NCBI RefSeq assembly: GCF_964186625.1
Contig: NZ_OZ075108.1
Span: 3,051,001 to 3,115,000, forward strand
Direction of reading: 5' to 3'
DNA: 64,000 bases
Source of the DNA: Asticcacaulis sp. MM231
GTDB lineage: Bacteria; Pseudomonadota; Alphaproteobacteria; Caulobacterales; Caulobacteraceae
Shown: positions 34,608 to 45,185 of the stretch, one piece after another
Numbering within the stretch: position 1 is the first letter of the stretch
Layout: every line of letters begins with the position of its first letter
Notes under the pieces: generated by a model
Told to the model about the DNA's origin: nothing
Databases searched by the model: none
The model's input: only the letters and a program-made list of their open reading frames with translations
Translations under genes and position numbers: made by a program

Positions 34608-34953
34608 TTTCAATACTATCAAAGACTAAAAGGCAATGCTGGCCGGCGCCAAAGAAGGCTGCAATCATCAAGACATTTAACGGCCTTATAGACCGTCACG
34701 TCACAGATATGAAGGCAGTGAGCAAATAAATGGGACGTTTCCCCCCGCGGTGAGACGCGCCTTAAAAGCATAAAACGCTGAGCCTGTTCGATATTGGCAG
34801 AAGATGAGCCGGTCTGTTGCCTGGAAAGAGCAAGACTGTTTCGCTGACAGGTCCTGAAGGCCATCTTTTGGCACGCGCAAAAATTATCATTGTCATAGAT
34901 GGGGAAGCAACTATGATGATAGTTAAAGTAAATAACAATCAGGGGGAAATTTC
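34608..34953. other. Intergenic region, dusA / S9-like gene
   Basis: 346 bp, divergent, without a supported gene. A small palindrome AACTAT-GATG-ATAGTT (34909-34924) and AGGGGGAAA (ribosome site) lie directly ahead of the S9-like gene. Confidence 0.5.
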
Positions 34954-37209
34954 ATGCTTAGGTGTCTTACCGCGTTAAGTGTCATATTTTTGCTGGCCGG
35001 GTCACAGGCGGGTGCCCAGACGACACCGCCCGATGCCACCGAGGTTGTTGTCAAGGGCGCCGTCCGCCCCAAACTGGCCGAAGAGGCGTCGCCTCCGCCG
35101 CTGGAGGTCTATGTCAAATCCCCGCGCGTTGAACAGATTGCCCTGTCCTCAGATGGCAGCCGCTTCGCCTTCATCACCCGCAAGGCCGGTCTGCGCCTGC
35201 TGACGACCTACACTGTGACCGACGGCAGCAACCAAACCATACGCCTCAGCGAAGATCCTTTGTCGGCAATTACCTGGCTCGACAATGATCATATCCTGCT
35301 GTCGGAGACCCAGACCGGCCTGCGCGGTACCTGTCCTTCTGGCGCGGGGCAGGCCTTTAAAGCGGCGCAAACGGGTGATGATTATATCGCGGCTATGACT
35401 GTCGGCGGGTTCCAAGGTGGAGGCAGCACGGGCAAGGGTCTTGCGCCTGACCCTATCCTCGCCCTGATACTTGCAAGCAGCCTGACACCGCCGAAATGTG
35501 CTGAATATGGTGTTCGGTCTCACGACGCGGGAACGATCGTTGATTTACGCAACAATCAGTCAGTGACGCTCGGTAAAAGGATGAGCGGCGATTATAACGG
35601 CATGGTGCTGGGTCTGCCCAAGCCGGTGATGATTGACGGTAAGATGCAGCTCGTTGGTGCTTTTCTCGAACTGCGCGACAAATCGATCGCCGGCCAGGTG
35701 GCGCAGCGTGCCTATCTGTGGCGGGTCGATCCCGAGACCGGCCGGGGCCGCATCATCGATGATCACGGCGGTGATCTCGATCGCATTGGCAGGTATGTCG
35801 ATGACTGGCTGACCGATGAGACCGGACAGCCCACCGTCAGAGCGCTCTACACCTATCTCGATGAGACCTTCAGCATCGAGATGAAAAAGTCCGGCAAGTG
35901 GACGCCGATTCTCAAGCGCAAGATCGACGCCAAGGCGCATACCTTTGCGCCGTTTCTGGCAGGGTTAGGCCGCGACGGCCAGTCCCTGCTGATCCTCGAT
36001 GTGGCCATTGGTGCCGATGGCCAGCGCCGCTTCCACTATTACGAGCTGTCGGCCGATGGCAAGCTGTCCGAAGCGCTCGATAGCGGCGACGCCACCCGCG
36101 ACCGGCCTTTGTTCGATCCGCAGACCGGTGCCCTGTCGGGCTTCGCCCACGATGGCGAAATCACCACCTACACCTTCTTCGATCCTGATCTCGCCGAGGT
36201 CTACAAGCACGCCGTCGACACCGCGCCGGGTCAGGCCGTGCGCGTCGTCGCCACCGCGCGCGATCCGCATCAGATGATCCTGTTCAATCAGGGCGGTGAT
36301 GATCCGGGTTCGTGGCACTATTACGATTTTGCCACCGGCAAGCGCGTCGATATCGGCAGCCAGTATCCCTCGGTGCCGGCGGAATGGGTGGCGTCGCAGC
36401 GATCGGTTCGTTACACGGCGGCCGATGGCGTGGAGATCCGCGCCCTGATCACCCTGCCGCCGCAGGGCGAGGCGAAGAACCGGCCTCTGGTCGTGCTGCC
36501 GCATGACGGACCGCTTGGCCACGATGCACGTGGCTTTGACGGGCTGGCACAGGCCCTGGCGTCACGCGGCTATGTCGTGCTGCAACCCAACTACCGCGGT
36601 TCCGATGGCTATGGCGCCGCCCTGACCGAAGCCGGCAAGGGCGAATGGTCGGGCCGAATCTTGAGCGACATGGCCGATGGCGTGCGCTATCTCGCCGGTC
36701 AGGGGATTGTCGATGCCAAGCGCGTCTGCATCGCCGGCGAGGGCTATGGCGGCTACGCGGCGCTGGCCGGTGCGCAATCCGGCAGTCCCTATCGCTGCGC
36801 CATCGCCATCAACGGCATTGCCGATCCTGATGACTATCTGAAGAGCGCGAAGCAAAACGCCGTGGCCGACGAGATCGCCGCGCTCAAGGCCAATTCGACG
36901 CAACCGCGCGCCTTCCGCGCCAATTCCAACTCGCCGGCCCTGGCTCAGCGCTACTTCGGCAGCCAGACGCCGGCGGCCATCACGGCGGCGGCGGTCCGCA
37001 CGCCGGTGCTGCTGGTGCACAGCCAATACGACAAGACCGTACCGGCCAGCCAGAGCCGCACTTTGCGCGATGCCCTGCAGAAGGCCGGCAAGCCGGTCAC
37101 CTATGTCGAACTGGCTGATTGCGGCCATGACCTCGCCACCGAGGCCTGCCGCCTTGGCACAGCCCAAGCCGTGGTCGATTTCCTCAAAGTCAATAATCCC
37201 GCGAAGTAG
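34954..37209 (+). CDS. S9-family prolyl oligopeptidase-like protein lacking the catalytic serine
   Basis: A 751-residue secreted protein (signal peptide about 1-22) with a beta-propeller-like N-terminal part (about 50-480) and an alpha/beta-hydrolase domain (about 485-750). The S9 nucleophile elbow is normally G-x-S-Y-G-G-Y; here it reads GEGYGGY, with Gly597 (codon GGC, 36742-36744) where the serine should be. The Asp (Asp693 in HSQYDKTVP) and His (His725 in DCGHDL) of the triad are still in place. Known S9C peptidases cleave acyl- or dipeptides from peptides; this one should be inactive by the standard mechanism and may act as a binding protein. The frame is intact over the full length, so it is not simply decaying. 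It stands alone next to the sugar region. Confidence 0.88.
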   Translation: MLRCLTALSVIFLLAGSQAGAQTTPPDATEVVVKGAVRPKLAEEASPPPLEVYVKSPRVEQIALSSDGSRFAFITRKAGLRLLTTYTVTDGSNQTIRLSEDPLSAITWLDNDHILLSETQTGLRGTCPSGAGQAFKAAQTGDDYIAAMTVGGFQGGGSTGKGLAPDPILALILASSLTPPKCAEYGVRSHDAGTIVDLRNNQSVTLGKRMSGDYNGMVLGLPKPVMIDGKMQLVGAFLELRDKSIAGQVAQRAYLWRVDPETGRGRIIDDHGGDLDRIGRYVDDWLTDETGQPTVRALYTYLDETFSIEMKKSGKWTPILKRKIDAKAHTFAPFLAGLGRDGQSLLILDVAIGADGQRRFHYYELSADGKLSEALDSGDATRDRPLFDPQTGALSGFAHDGEITTYTFFDPDLAEVYKHAVDTAPGQAVRVVATARDPHQMILFNQGGDDPGSWHYYDFATGKRVDIGSQYPSVPAEWVASQRSVRYTAADGVEIRALITLPPQGEAKNRPLVVLPHDGPLGHDARGFDGLAQALASRGYVVLQPNYRGSDGYGAALTEAGKGEWSGRILSDMADGVRYLAGQGIVDAKRVCIAGEGYGGYAALAGAQSGSPYRCAIAINGIADPDDYLKSAKQNAVADEIAALKANSTQPRAFRANSNSPALAQRYFGSQTPAAITAAAVRTPVLLVHSQYDKTVPASQSRTLRDALQKAGKPVTYVELADCGHDLATEACRLGTAQAVVDFLKVNNPAK

Positions 37210-37230
37210 CAAAGGGGACGTGTCAGGCCA

Positions 37231-38241
37231 TCAAAACGTAGCTATCGCCTTCAGAACCGAGCCCTGATTGGCGATCAGCTCCTTGATCCGCGTCGGCGTC
37301 TCCATCAGATCGAAGTTATGGGTCTGGAGCATGTCGCTGGGGATGGCGCCGGACCGCAGCTTGCTGATGACATATTCAAAATCTTCGCGGGTCGCGTTAC
37401 GGCTGCCCAGCAGCGTCGTTTCACGCTTATGGAATTCCGGATCGGAGAAAGAAATGGTGTCCTTGACCACGCTCACAAGAACATAGCGTCCGCCGTGCGC
37501 GACATAGCCGAACCCTTTTTCAATGGCCTTGCCATTGCCGGTGGCGTCAAACACAACGTCAAAATATTCCCCGTTGGAGCGCTCGGTGAGGAAGGCGTCG
37601 AGATCTTCCCCGACCTGCTGCACATGCTCCAGGCCCACCTTATCGCGCGCATAGGCCAGACGCTCGGCGCTGGTGTCGATCAGGCTGACCTCGGCGCCGG
37701 TAAATTTGCAAAACAAGGCGACGCCCACACCAATCGGCCCGGCCCCCACAACAAGCGCTCTGTCGGCTTTGCTCACCTGCCCGCGACGCACGGCATGAGC
37801 CCCCACCGACAGAAATTCCACCATAGCGGCCTGATCCGGAGACAGGCCCTCCACCGGGATCACCGCGTCGGCCGGCACGCAGATGAATTCGGTCATGCCG
37901 CCGTCAATGTGAACGCCGAGCACCTTTATGTTGACGCAGCAGTTCGGCATTTCTTTGCGGCAGGCCACGCAGACGCCGCACGGCAGGTAAGGATTGATCG
38001 TGACCAGTTGCCCGATACGCAGCGACGAGCCCTCATCGACTTCGGCAACCTCACCGGCCAACTCATGCCCCATGATGCGCGGATAGGCGAGAAAGGGCTG
38101 GTTGCCGGAAAAAATATGATAGTCCGTGCCGCAGAGCCCGACGCGGCGGATACGGATCATGGCCTCTCCGGCCTTGCGTACAGGTGCTAGCCTGTCTTCG
38201 ATGCCAAGAGAAAAAGGTTTGTCGCACACAATGGCTTTCAT
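37231..38241 (-). CDS. Zinc-dependent alcohol/sugar-acid dehydrogenase (LgoD-like)
   Basis: A 336-residue cytoplasmic MDR-family dehydrogenase. Catalytic zinc ligands Cys37 and His59 (CGTDYH, GHE), the structural-zinc cysteines 88, 91, 94 and 102, and the NAD-binding VVGAGPIGVG are intact. The sequence resembles E. coli L-galactonate dehydrogenase LgoD (YjjN), especially GNQPFLAYPRIMGHEL and DPEFHKRETTLLGSRNAT. L-galactose and L-fucose have the same ring configuration, and the gene is divergent from an alpha-L-fucosidase, so oxidation of a fucose-derived acid is a reasonable inference. The ATG at 38241 is chosen because family similarity begins with MKAIVCDKP. Confidence 0.87.
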   Translation of the reverse strand: MKAIVCDKPFSLGIEDRLAPVRKAGEAMIRIRRVGLCGTDYHIFSGNQPFLAYPRIMGHELAGEVAEVDEGSSLRIGQLVTINPYLPCGVCVACRKEMPNCCVNIKVLGVHIDGGMTEFICVPADAVIPVEGLSPDQAAMVEFLSVGAHAVRRGQVSKADRALVVGAGPIGVGVALFCKFTGAEVSLIDTSAERLAYARDKVGLEHVQQVGEDLDAFLTERSNGEYFDVVFDATGNGKAIEKGFGYVAHGGRYVLVSVVKDTISFSDPEFHKRETTLLGSRNATREDFEYVISKLRSGAIPSDMLQTHNFDLMETPTRIKELIANQGSVLKAIATF

Positions 38242-38566
38242 AGGGTATAACTTTACTTTTTGTACAAATATCTTATTTAATAGCAACTACCATATATAAC
38301 AATGAAACCACAAGCCCTGTGACATCTGCCGGCCGCATACGGGCGAACTTTTCTGGTTTCATGGCGCACCGGCCAATTGAGTTTAAATTGAACGGTATAC
38401 GCCATACGGGCGCGGTTTACCCAACCCGCAGGTTTTGAATCACCGAGCCCATTTGTGAATTTACAAGCAAATATAATTGCCATATATAAAATGTCCGACA
38501 ATAGACTTCACGTGAAAGCGGCGCATCAAGACCTTAGCCGCTCATGCCAGACAGGGAACAGGATAC
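38242..38566. promoter_or_regulatory. Divergent promoter region of dehydrogenase and fucosidase genes
   Basis: 325 bp without a gene. It carries two pairs of direct repeats: CCATATATAA at 38290-38299 and 38480-38489, and CATACGGGCG at 38336-38345 and 38403-38412. They could be activator or repressor sites controlling both genes; no perfect palindrome was seen. Confidence 0.5.
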
Positions 38567-40201
38567 ATGATTACCAGACGGGATTTTGCCGCCATAACGG
38601 CGGGCGTTGGCGGTGCATGCCTCTCCGGTCGGCCAGCGGAAGCGGCCAGGTCATTCTCCGAAATGGCTCAGGGGCCATTCAGGCCAGACTGGGAGTCCCT
38701 GAAAGCCGGCTACAAGGCGCCGGATTGGTTCCGCGACGCCAAGTTCGGGCTGTGGGCGCACTGGTCCGCACAATGCGTACCCGAAGCGGGTGATTGGTAT
38801 GCGCGCAACATGTATATGCAGGGTGAGCGCCAATATGATCACCATGCCAAGACCTATGGCCATCCGGCGGATACCGGTTTCATGGAAATCGAGAATCTGT
38901 GGAAAGCCGAAAACTGGAATCCCGACGCTCTGCTCGACCTCTACAAGGCCGCCGGCGCACGATACTTTGTCGCCCTCGCCAATCACCACGATAATTTTGA
39001 CGCCTATGACTCCAAATTCCATGACTGGAATTCGCTGCGCGTGGGGCCCAGAAAGGATATTATCGGCATCTGGGCAAAAGCGGCACGGGCGCGCGGCCTG
39101 AAGTTCGGGGTGTCAAACCATTCGGCCCATGCCTGGCATTGGTTCCAGACCGCCTACGGTTACGATCCTGAAGGCCCGCGCGTCGGTGAGCGTTATGACG
39201 CCTGGAACCTGACCAAATACGACGGCAAAGGCAAATGGTGGGAAGGCCTGGATCCACAGGAACTGTATGCCGGCGCCGTGATGCCCATACCGGAAGGGCT
39301 TAAATCAACGTCAGAAGCGATGGCCTGGCACGAAGCCCATGACCGGGTCTGGAACGAAAGCCCGCCCCTGGCCAATCCGGCGTTTGTCCGGCAATGGTAT
39401 CTCCGCTGCAAGGACCTGATTGATTCCTACAAGCCTGACCTGTTGTATTTTGACAATTTCGACCTTCCCCTCGGTCAGGCGGGACTGGACATCGCCGCCC
39501 ACTATTACAATGCCTCACTGGCCTGGCACGGCAAACTGGATGTGGTGATCAATACGAAAAACCTGCCGGAAGATCGTCGGGCGGCCGTTATCGAAGACGT
39601 TGAACGTGGCTTCCGCTCGGATATTGTGCCCCATCCCTGGCAGACGGACACCTGCATCGGCGACTGGCACTATAATCGCGAAAAATTTGACAACAAATCC
39701 TATATGAGCGCGCAGGCGGTCATACACCGGCTGTGCGATGTCGTTGCCAAGAACGGCAACCTTCTGCTGAGCATACCGGTGCGCGGCGACGGCACAATCG
39801 ACTCAGAAGAACAACGCATCGTCGAAGACATCGCGACATGGACAAGCCGGTTTGGCGAGGCCATTTTCGGCACGCGGCCTTGGCGGATTGCCGGCGAAGG
39901 CCCCACCCAAGTCGCGTCAGGACAGTTCGGCGAAGGCGCCGCGAAACCCTTCACCTCCGAGGACATTCGCTTCACCCAGGGCCACGACGCACTGTACGCC
40001 ATGACACTCGGCCGCCCGGCCAAGCCGGTCGTCACGCTTATGACTCTGGCCAGGCTCAAGGTTGAGCGCGTCGAGATTGTCGGGAGCAACGCCCCCCTCA
40101 GCTTCCGGCAGGATAAGCAGGGCCTTCACGTCACCTTACCGGAAAACTCAAGTCACGCCTTCGGTACGGCTTTGAAGATTCGCGGCCGAGGCTTAATCTG
40201 A
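38567..40201 (+). CDS. GH29 alpha-L-fucosidase, Tat-exported
   Basis: A 544-residue alpha-L-fucosidase of family GH29, releasing terminal L-fucose from plant or other glycans by a retaining mechanism. The N-terminus MITRRDFAAITAG is a twin-arginine signal, so it is exported folded to the periplasm. Visible landmarks are the substrate region RYFVALANHHDNFDAYDS, the HSAHAWHW segment, and the strand DLLYFDNFDLPLG in which Asp296 is the probable nucleophile. The C-terminal part (from about 400) is the beta-sandwich. It is divergent from the LgoD-like dehydrogenase and convergent with the GH3-esterase genes. Fucose occurs on xyloglucan side chains, fitting the GH31 and GH3 neighbours. Confidence 0.93.
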   Translation: MITRRDFAAITAGVGGACLSGRPAEAARSFSEMAQGPFRPDWESLKAGYKAPDWFRDAKFGLWAHWSAQCVPEAGDWYARNMYMQGERQYDHHAKTYGHPADTGFMEIENLWKAENWNPDALLDLYKAAGARYFVALANHHDNFDAYDSKFHDWNSLRVGPRKDIIGIWAKAARARGLKFGVSNHSAHAWHWFQTAYGYDPEGPRVGERYDAWNLTKYDGKGKWWEGLDPQELYAGAVMPIPEGLKSTSEAMAWHEAHDRVWNESPPLANPAFVRQWYLRCKDLIDSYKPDLLYFDNFDLPLGQAGLDIAAHYYNASLAWHGKLDVVINTKNLPEDRRAAVIEDVERGFRSDIVPHPWQTDTCIGDWHYNREKFDNKSYMSAQAVIHRLCDVVAKNGNLLLSIPVRGDGTIDSEEQRIVEDIATWTSRFGEAIFGTRPWRIAGEGPTQVASGQFGEGAAKPFTSEDIRFTQGHDALYAMTLGRPAKPVVTLMTLARLKVERVEIVGSNAPLSFRQDKQGLHVTLPENSSHAFGTALKIRGRGLI

Positions 40202-40207
40202 GAAGGT

Positions 40208-42511
<2,304 letters not shown>

Positions 42512-42632
42512 GTGAATTCCCTGCAGGATATGGTTGGGCGGTTCATTCCGGGCCACGGTTGCGGCCAGACTCCGCCGTGCTCTGGCTCTGGCAATGACAA
42601 GGGCCGGCCGCATGACAATAGGGTTTGGGTGC

Positions 42633-42668
42633 AAAGCCCCTCCGCCGCCAAGACGACGGCGGGGCTTT
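42633..42668 (-). terminator. Hairpin between carboxylesterase and GH3 genes
   Basis: An 8-bp outer stem AAAGCCCC/GGGGCTTT (42633-42640 with 42661-42668) plus an inner GCCG/CGGC pairing, four bases behind the esterase stop. There is no long T run after it on the minus strand, so it may only weaken read-through into the GH3 gene. Confidence 0.6.
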
Positions 42669-42671
42669 GGC

Positions 42672-44549
42672 CTACTTCTTCGCGGGCAAGGCCGCCAGAT
42701 CCGCATCGATCTTGCCCAGCACCTCGTCGGTGAGCGCCGGAATATATTGCTGAAGCGCCACAAGCGTCATGCCGCGCCCCATACCGATCTGCGGACTGTT
42801 GATCACATCCGGAATATACTTGCCGAGTACGGCCTTGGCGGCCGGATCGTCAATCATGTCGCCCAGAGGCGTCATCTTGGTCGCGTAGTGACCATCGGCG
42901 GTTTTGGTGGCCGGTGGCGGCGGGGGCGGCAGATCAGCCACGGCCGCCGTTACCTCCATACGCGCCCGCCACGGGTCCGGTTGCGAGACCGGCACACCTT
43001 CGGGCGTAAACACCATAAGAACGTCGGCCTTCGGATCGTATTGCGGCCACTGGGGCAACCCCTCCCCGTTCGGATTGCCGGTCTTGGCGAAATTGGCCCA
43101 GTAGCTGTTGGTCTGGTCGGCGATTTTGGCATCCGTAGCGGTCAGCTTGTCGCCGTACTTGGTCTGAACCGTATTCATCACATAGGGTATTTCGGTGGCG
43201 TGCGGCGTCCCCGTCTTCCATTCGCTCTCCATCGAATCCGCGACATAGCCGAAGCGGAACTCATAGGACGGAAGGCCTTGTTTGGCGATGGTGGCCGCCA
43301 CAAAGCGCGATGGCTCGACCATCGTTTTGTCCATGGCGATCTCGCTGTTGATCTGCTGCAGCGATTTGGTGCCATCGGGGTCGTAGGCGGCCTTGGCCTG
43401 ATCGGCATGCGGGCCAAAGGCGGCGAAGGCGGCCTCCTTGCTCGCGGCAAAGCCAAAACCGATATCCGCCGTATCGGCGCCAATCATGAATGGCACCTTG
43501 GCCTGACGGCCGGCCTCATAAACGGACTGTGGCGTTTCCGCGACAATCACTCCATCCAGCATCGGACCGCCATAGGTCTGACCGGCCTGGCCCATCGTCA
43601 TCATGCCCAGACCATCATTGATCTGCTCGGCCGAGAGCTTGCGCAAGGCGGCAAGGGCGTCCGGCCCGGTGCCCGCGATGCCGTTCTTTTTGGCGAAGTT
43701 GACGCCGAGGGTCTCCGACGACGGCAGATTGGGCTTATCCTTGCTCAGTTCGCGATTGCCCATCAGATTGCCGCGGCCACCGCCCGACTGGACGATTGCC
43801 TTGGCGAACAACCCCTTGGCCTGCGACGTCGTCATCAGGGTGTGAACCGATCCGCCACCGGCCGACTCACCAAAGATGGTTACATTGGCCGGATCGCCAC
43901 CAAAGGCGGCAATATTGGCCTGAACCCATTTGAGCGCGGCGATCTGGTCCATGTAACCATAGTTGCCCAAAAGACCCTTATCCTTGTTTTCCTGCGTCAA
44001 GGCCGGAAAGCCGAAGAAACCGAACCGGCCCAGGCGATAATTGGCGCTGACCATGATCACGCCCTTCTTGGCGAAGGACGAACCGTCATAGACCGGCGGG
44101 GATGAGCCACCATTGACGAAACCGCCACCATAGATCCAGAAAATGACCGGCAGTTTGGCATCCTTCGGCACCCCGGCCGGACGCCAGACATTAAGCACCA
44201 GGCAATCTTCGCCCGGCGTTGCGCCCAGAGGCGCGGCATCGCCGCCAAAGGGGGTCTGCATACAGTCATGGCCGTAGGCATCGGCCATTTTCACGGCGGA
44301 CCACTTGGGGGCCGGTTGCGGGGCGCGCCATCGCAGGTCACCGACGGGCGGGGCGGCAAAGGGAAGCCCTTTGAAGGACTCGACGCCGTCGACCGTGACG
44401 CCCTGGATCGGGCCGCTAAGCGTTTTGACCGTCTGTGGCGCGGCGTAAGCCGGCAAGGCGGCCGTCATCGGGCCGGCCGCAGCAAAGATCGCGGCGGCGA
44501 CAGCCGTCATGGTCCGGCGACGGGCGCACGAAAAGGGGGATAAGCGCAT
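42672..44549 (-). CDS. Secreted type B carboxylesterase
   Basis: A 625-residue alpha/beta-hydrolase of the carboxylesterase type B family with a signal peptide (about 1-34, cleavage after AYA). The oxyanion-hole segment IYGGGFVNGG, the GEDCLVLNVWRP signature and the nucleophile elbow FGESAGGGS (Ser229) are intact. The substrate is unknown; in this setting it may remove acetyl or feruloyl-type groups from plant oligosaccharides. The ATG at 44549 has AGGAGAGG nine bases ahead. A LacI-type operator (44660-44671) lies about 111 bp upstream, matching one ahead of the divergent GH3 gene. Confidence 0.9.
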   Translation of the reverse strand: MRLSPFSCARRRTMTAVAAAIFAAAGPMTAALPAYAAPQTVKTLSGPIQGVTVDGVESFKGLPFAAPPVGDLRWRAPQPAPKWSAVKMADAYGHDCMQTPFGGDAAPLGATPGEDCLVLNVWRPAGVPKDAKLPVIFWIYGGGFVNGGSSPPVYDGSSFAKKGVIMVSANYRLGRFGFFGFPALTQENKDKGLLGNYGYMDQIAALKWVQANIAAFGGDPANVTIFGESAGGGSVHTLMTTSQAKGLFAKAIVQSGGGRGNLMGNRELSKDKPNLPSSETLGVNFAKKNGIAGTGPDALAALRKLSAEQINDGLGMMTMGQAGQTYGGPMLDGVIVAETPQSVYEAGRQAKVPFMIGADTADIGFGFAASKEAAFAAFGPHADQAKAAYDPDGTKSLQQINSEIAMDKTMVEPSRFVAATIAKQGLPSYEFRFGYVADSMESEWKTGTPHATEIPYVMNTVQTKYGDKLTATDAKIADQTNSYWANFAKTGNPNGEGLPQWPQYDPKADVLMVFTPEGVPVSQPDPWRARMEVTAAVADLPPPPPPATKTADGHYATKMTPLGDMIDDPAAKAVLGKYIPDVINSPQIGMGRGMTLVALQQYIPALTDEVLGKIDADLAALPAKK

Positions 44550-44659
44550 GGTTTCCTCTCCTGATCCGGCTTTGCGGATCTTATTATTTGCAACAGGGGG
44601 CATCAGCCGCGAGTTCTGGGTTCGGGCAGCAGTCTGGCGACTTGAACGTGGCGAATTGG

Positions 44660-44671
44660 GATAACGTTGTC
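44660..44671. promoter_or_regulatory. LacI-type operator O1 (GATAACGTTGTC)
   Basis: Near-perfect palindrome around a central CG, one base different from the perfect site at 45016-45029. It lies about 111 bp upstream of the carboxylesterase start. The likely regulator is the LacI-family gene at 47481-48513. Confidence 0.65.
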
Positions 44672-45015
44672 AACGGATTTTACACGCCTCCGCACCGCAC
44701 CTTCCGGAAGAAAGGCGCATTCCCCAGGATTCAGCCCAGCATAATCGCGCCGCCAATCCGTCCGGCACGGCATAGGAAATACCCGCGAGAACAAACTTAT
44801 TTCATGTAATCAAGGCCAGGAGCAACCTCAAGGCCCCCTGACTGTGCCCGCATCGAGCGGCTTCAAGGCGGTTTATTAATTTTTATTCATCATACCCCGC
44901 TTGAAAAGCCCTTCGTCCCCTTCTGCGTGCCACCGCGCCCCAGACGGTAGACGGCCGCAGAATGTCCAGGACATCGGAATTTGACCTTGACTCGTCTGAA
45001 AAATGGATAATATTG

Positions 45016-45029
45016 AGACAACGTTGTCT
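45016..45029. promoter_or_regulatory. LacI-type operator O2 (AGACAACGTTGTCT)
   Basis: Perfect 14-bp palindrome with central CG, about 157 bp upstream of the GH3 start at 45186. Shares GAnAACGTTGTC with O1, 345 bp away. Two such sites in one divergent region allow repression by looping or independent control. Confidence 0.75.
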
Positions 45030-45185
45030 GACGCTATGCCTACCCGCCCGCTACAACTGTGCGGCGCCACTACGCTATGTCCACCGCCTTACGACCTTCG
45101 CCCCTCAACCGGCGCACCTTTAAAATCAATAAAAGCCGGCCCGCACACATCATGCGAGGCACGGCATATCGCTCAGGGATAAGTT

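Larger units (their letters stand above)
44550..45185. other. Long divergent control region, esterase / GH3
   Basis: 636 bp with no supported gene; short open frames here lack ribosome sites. It contains two copies of a LacI-type operator and must hold both promoters. Confidence 0.55.
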
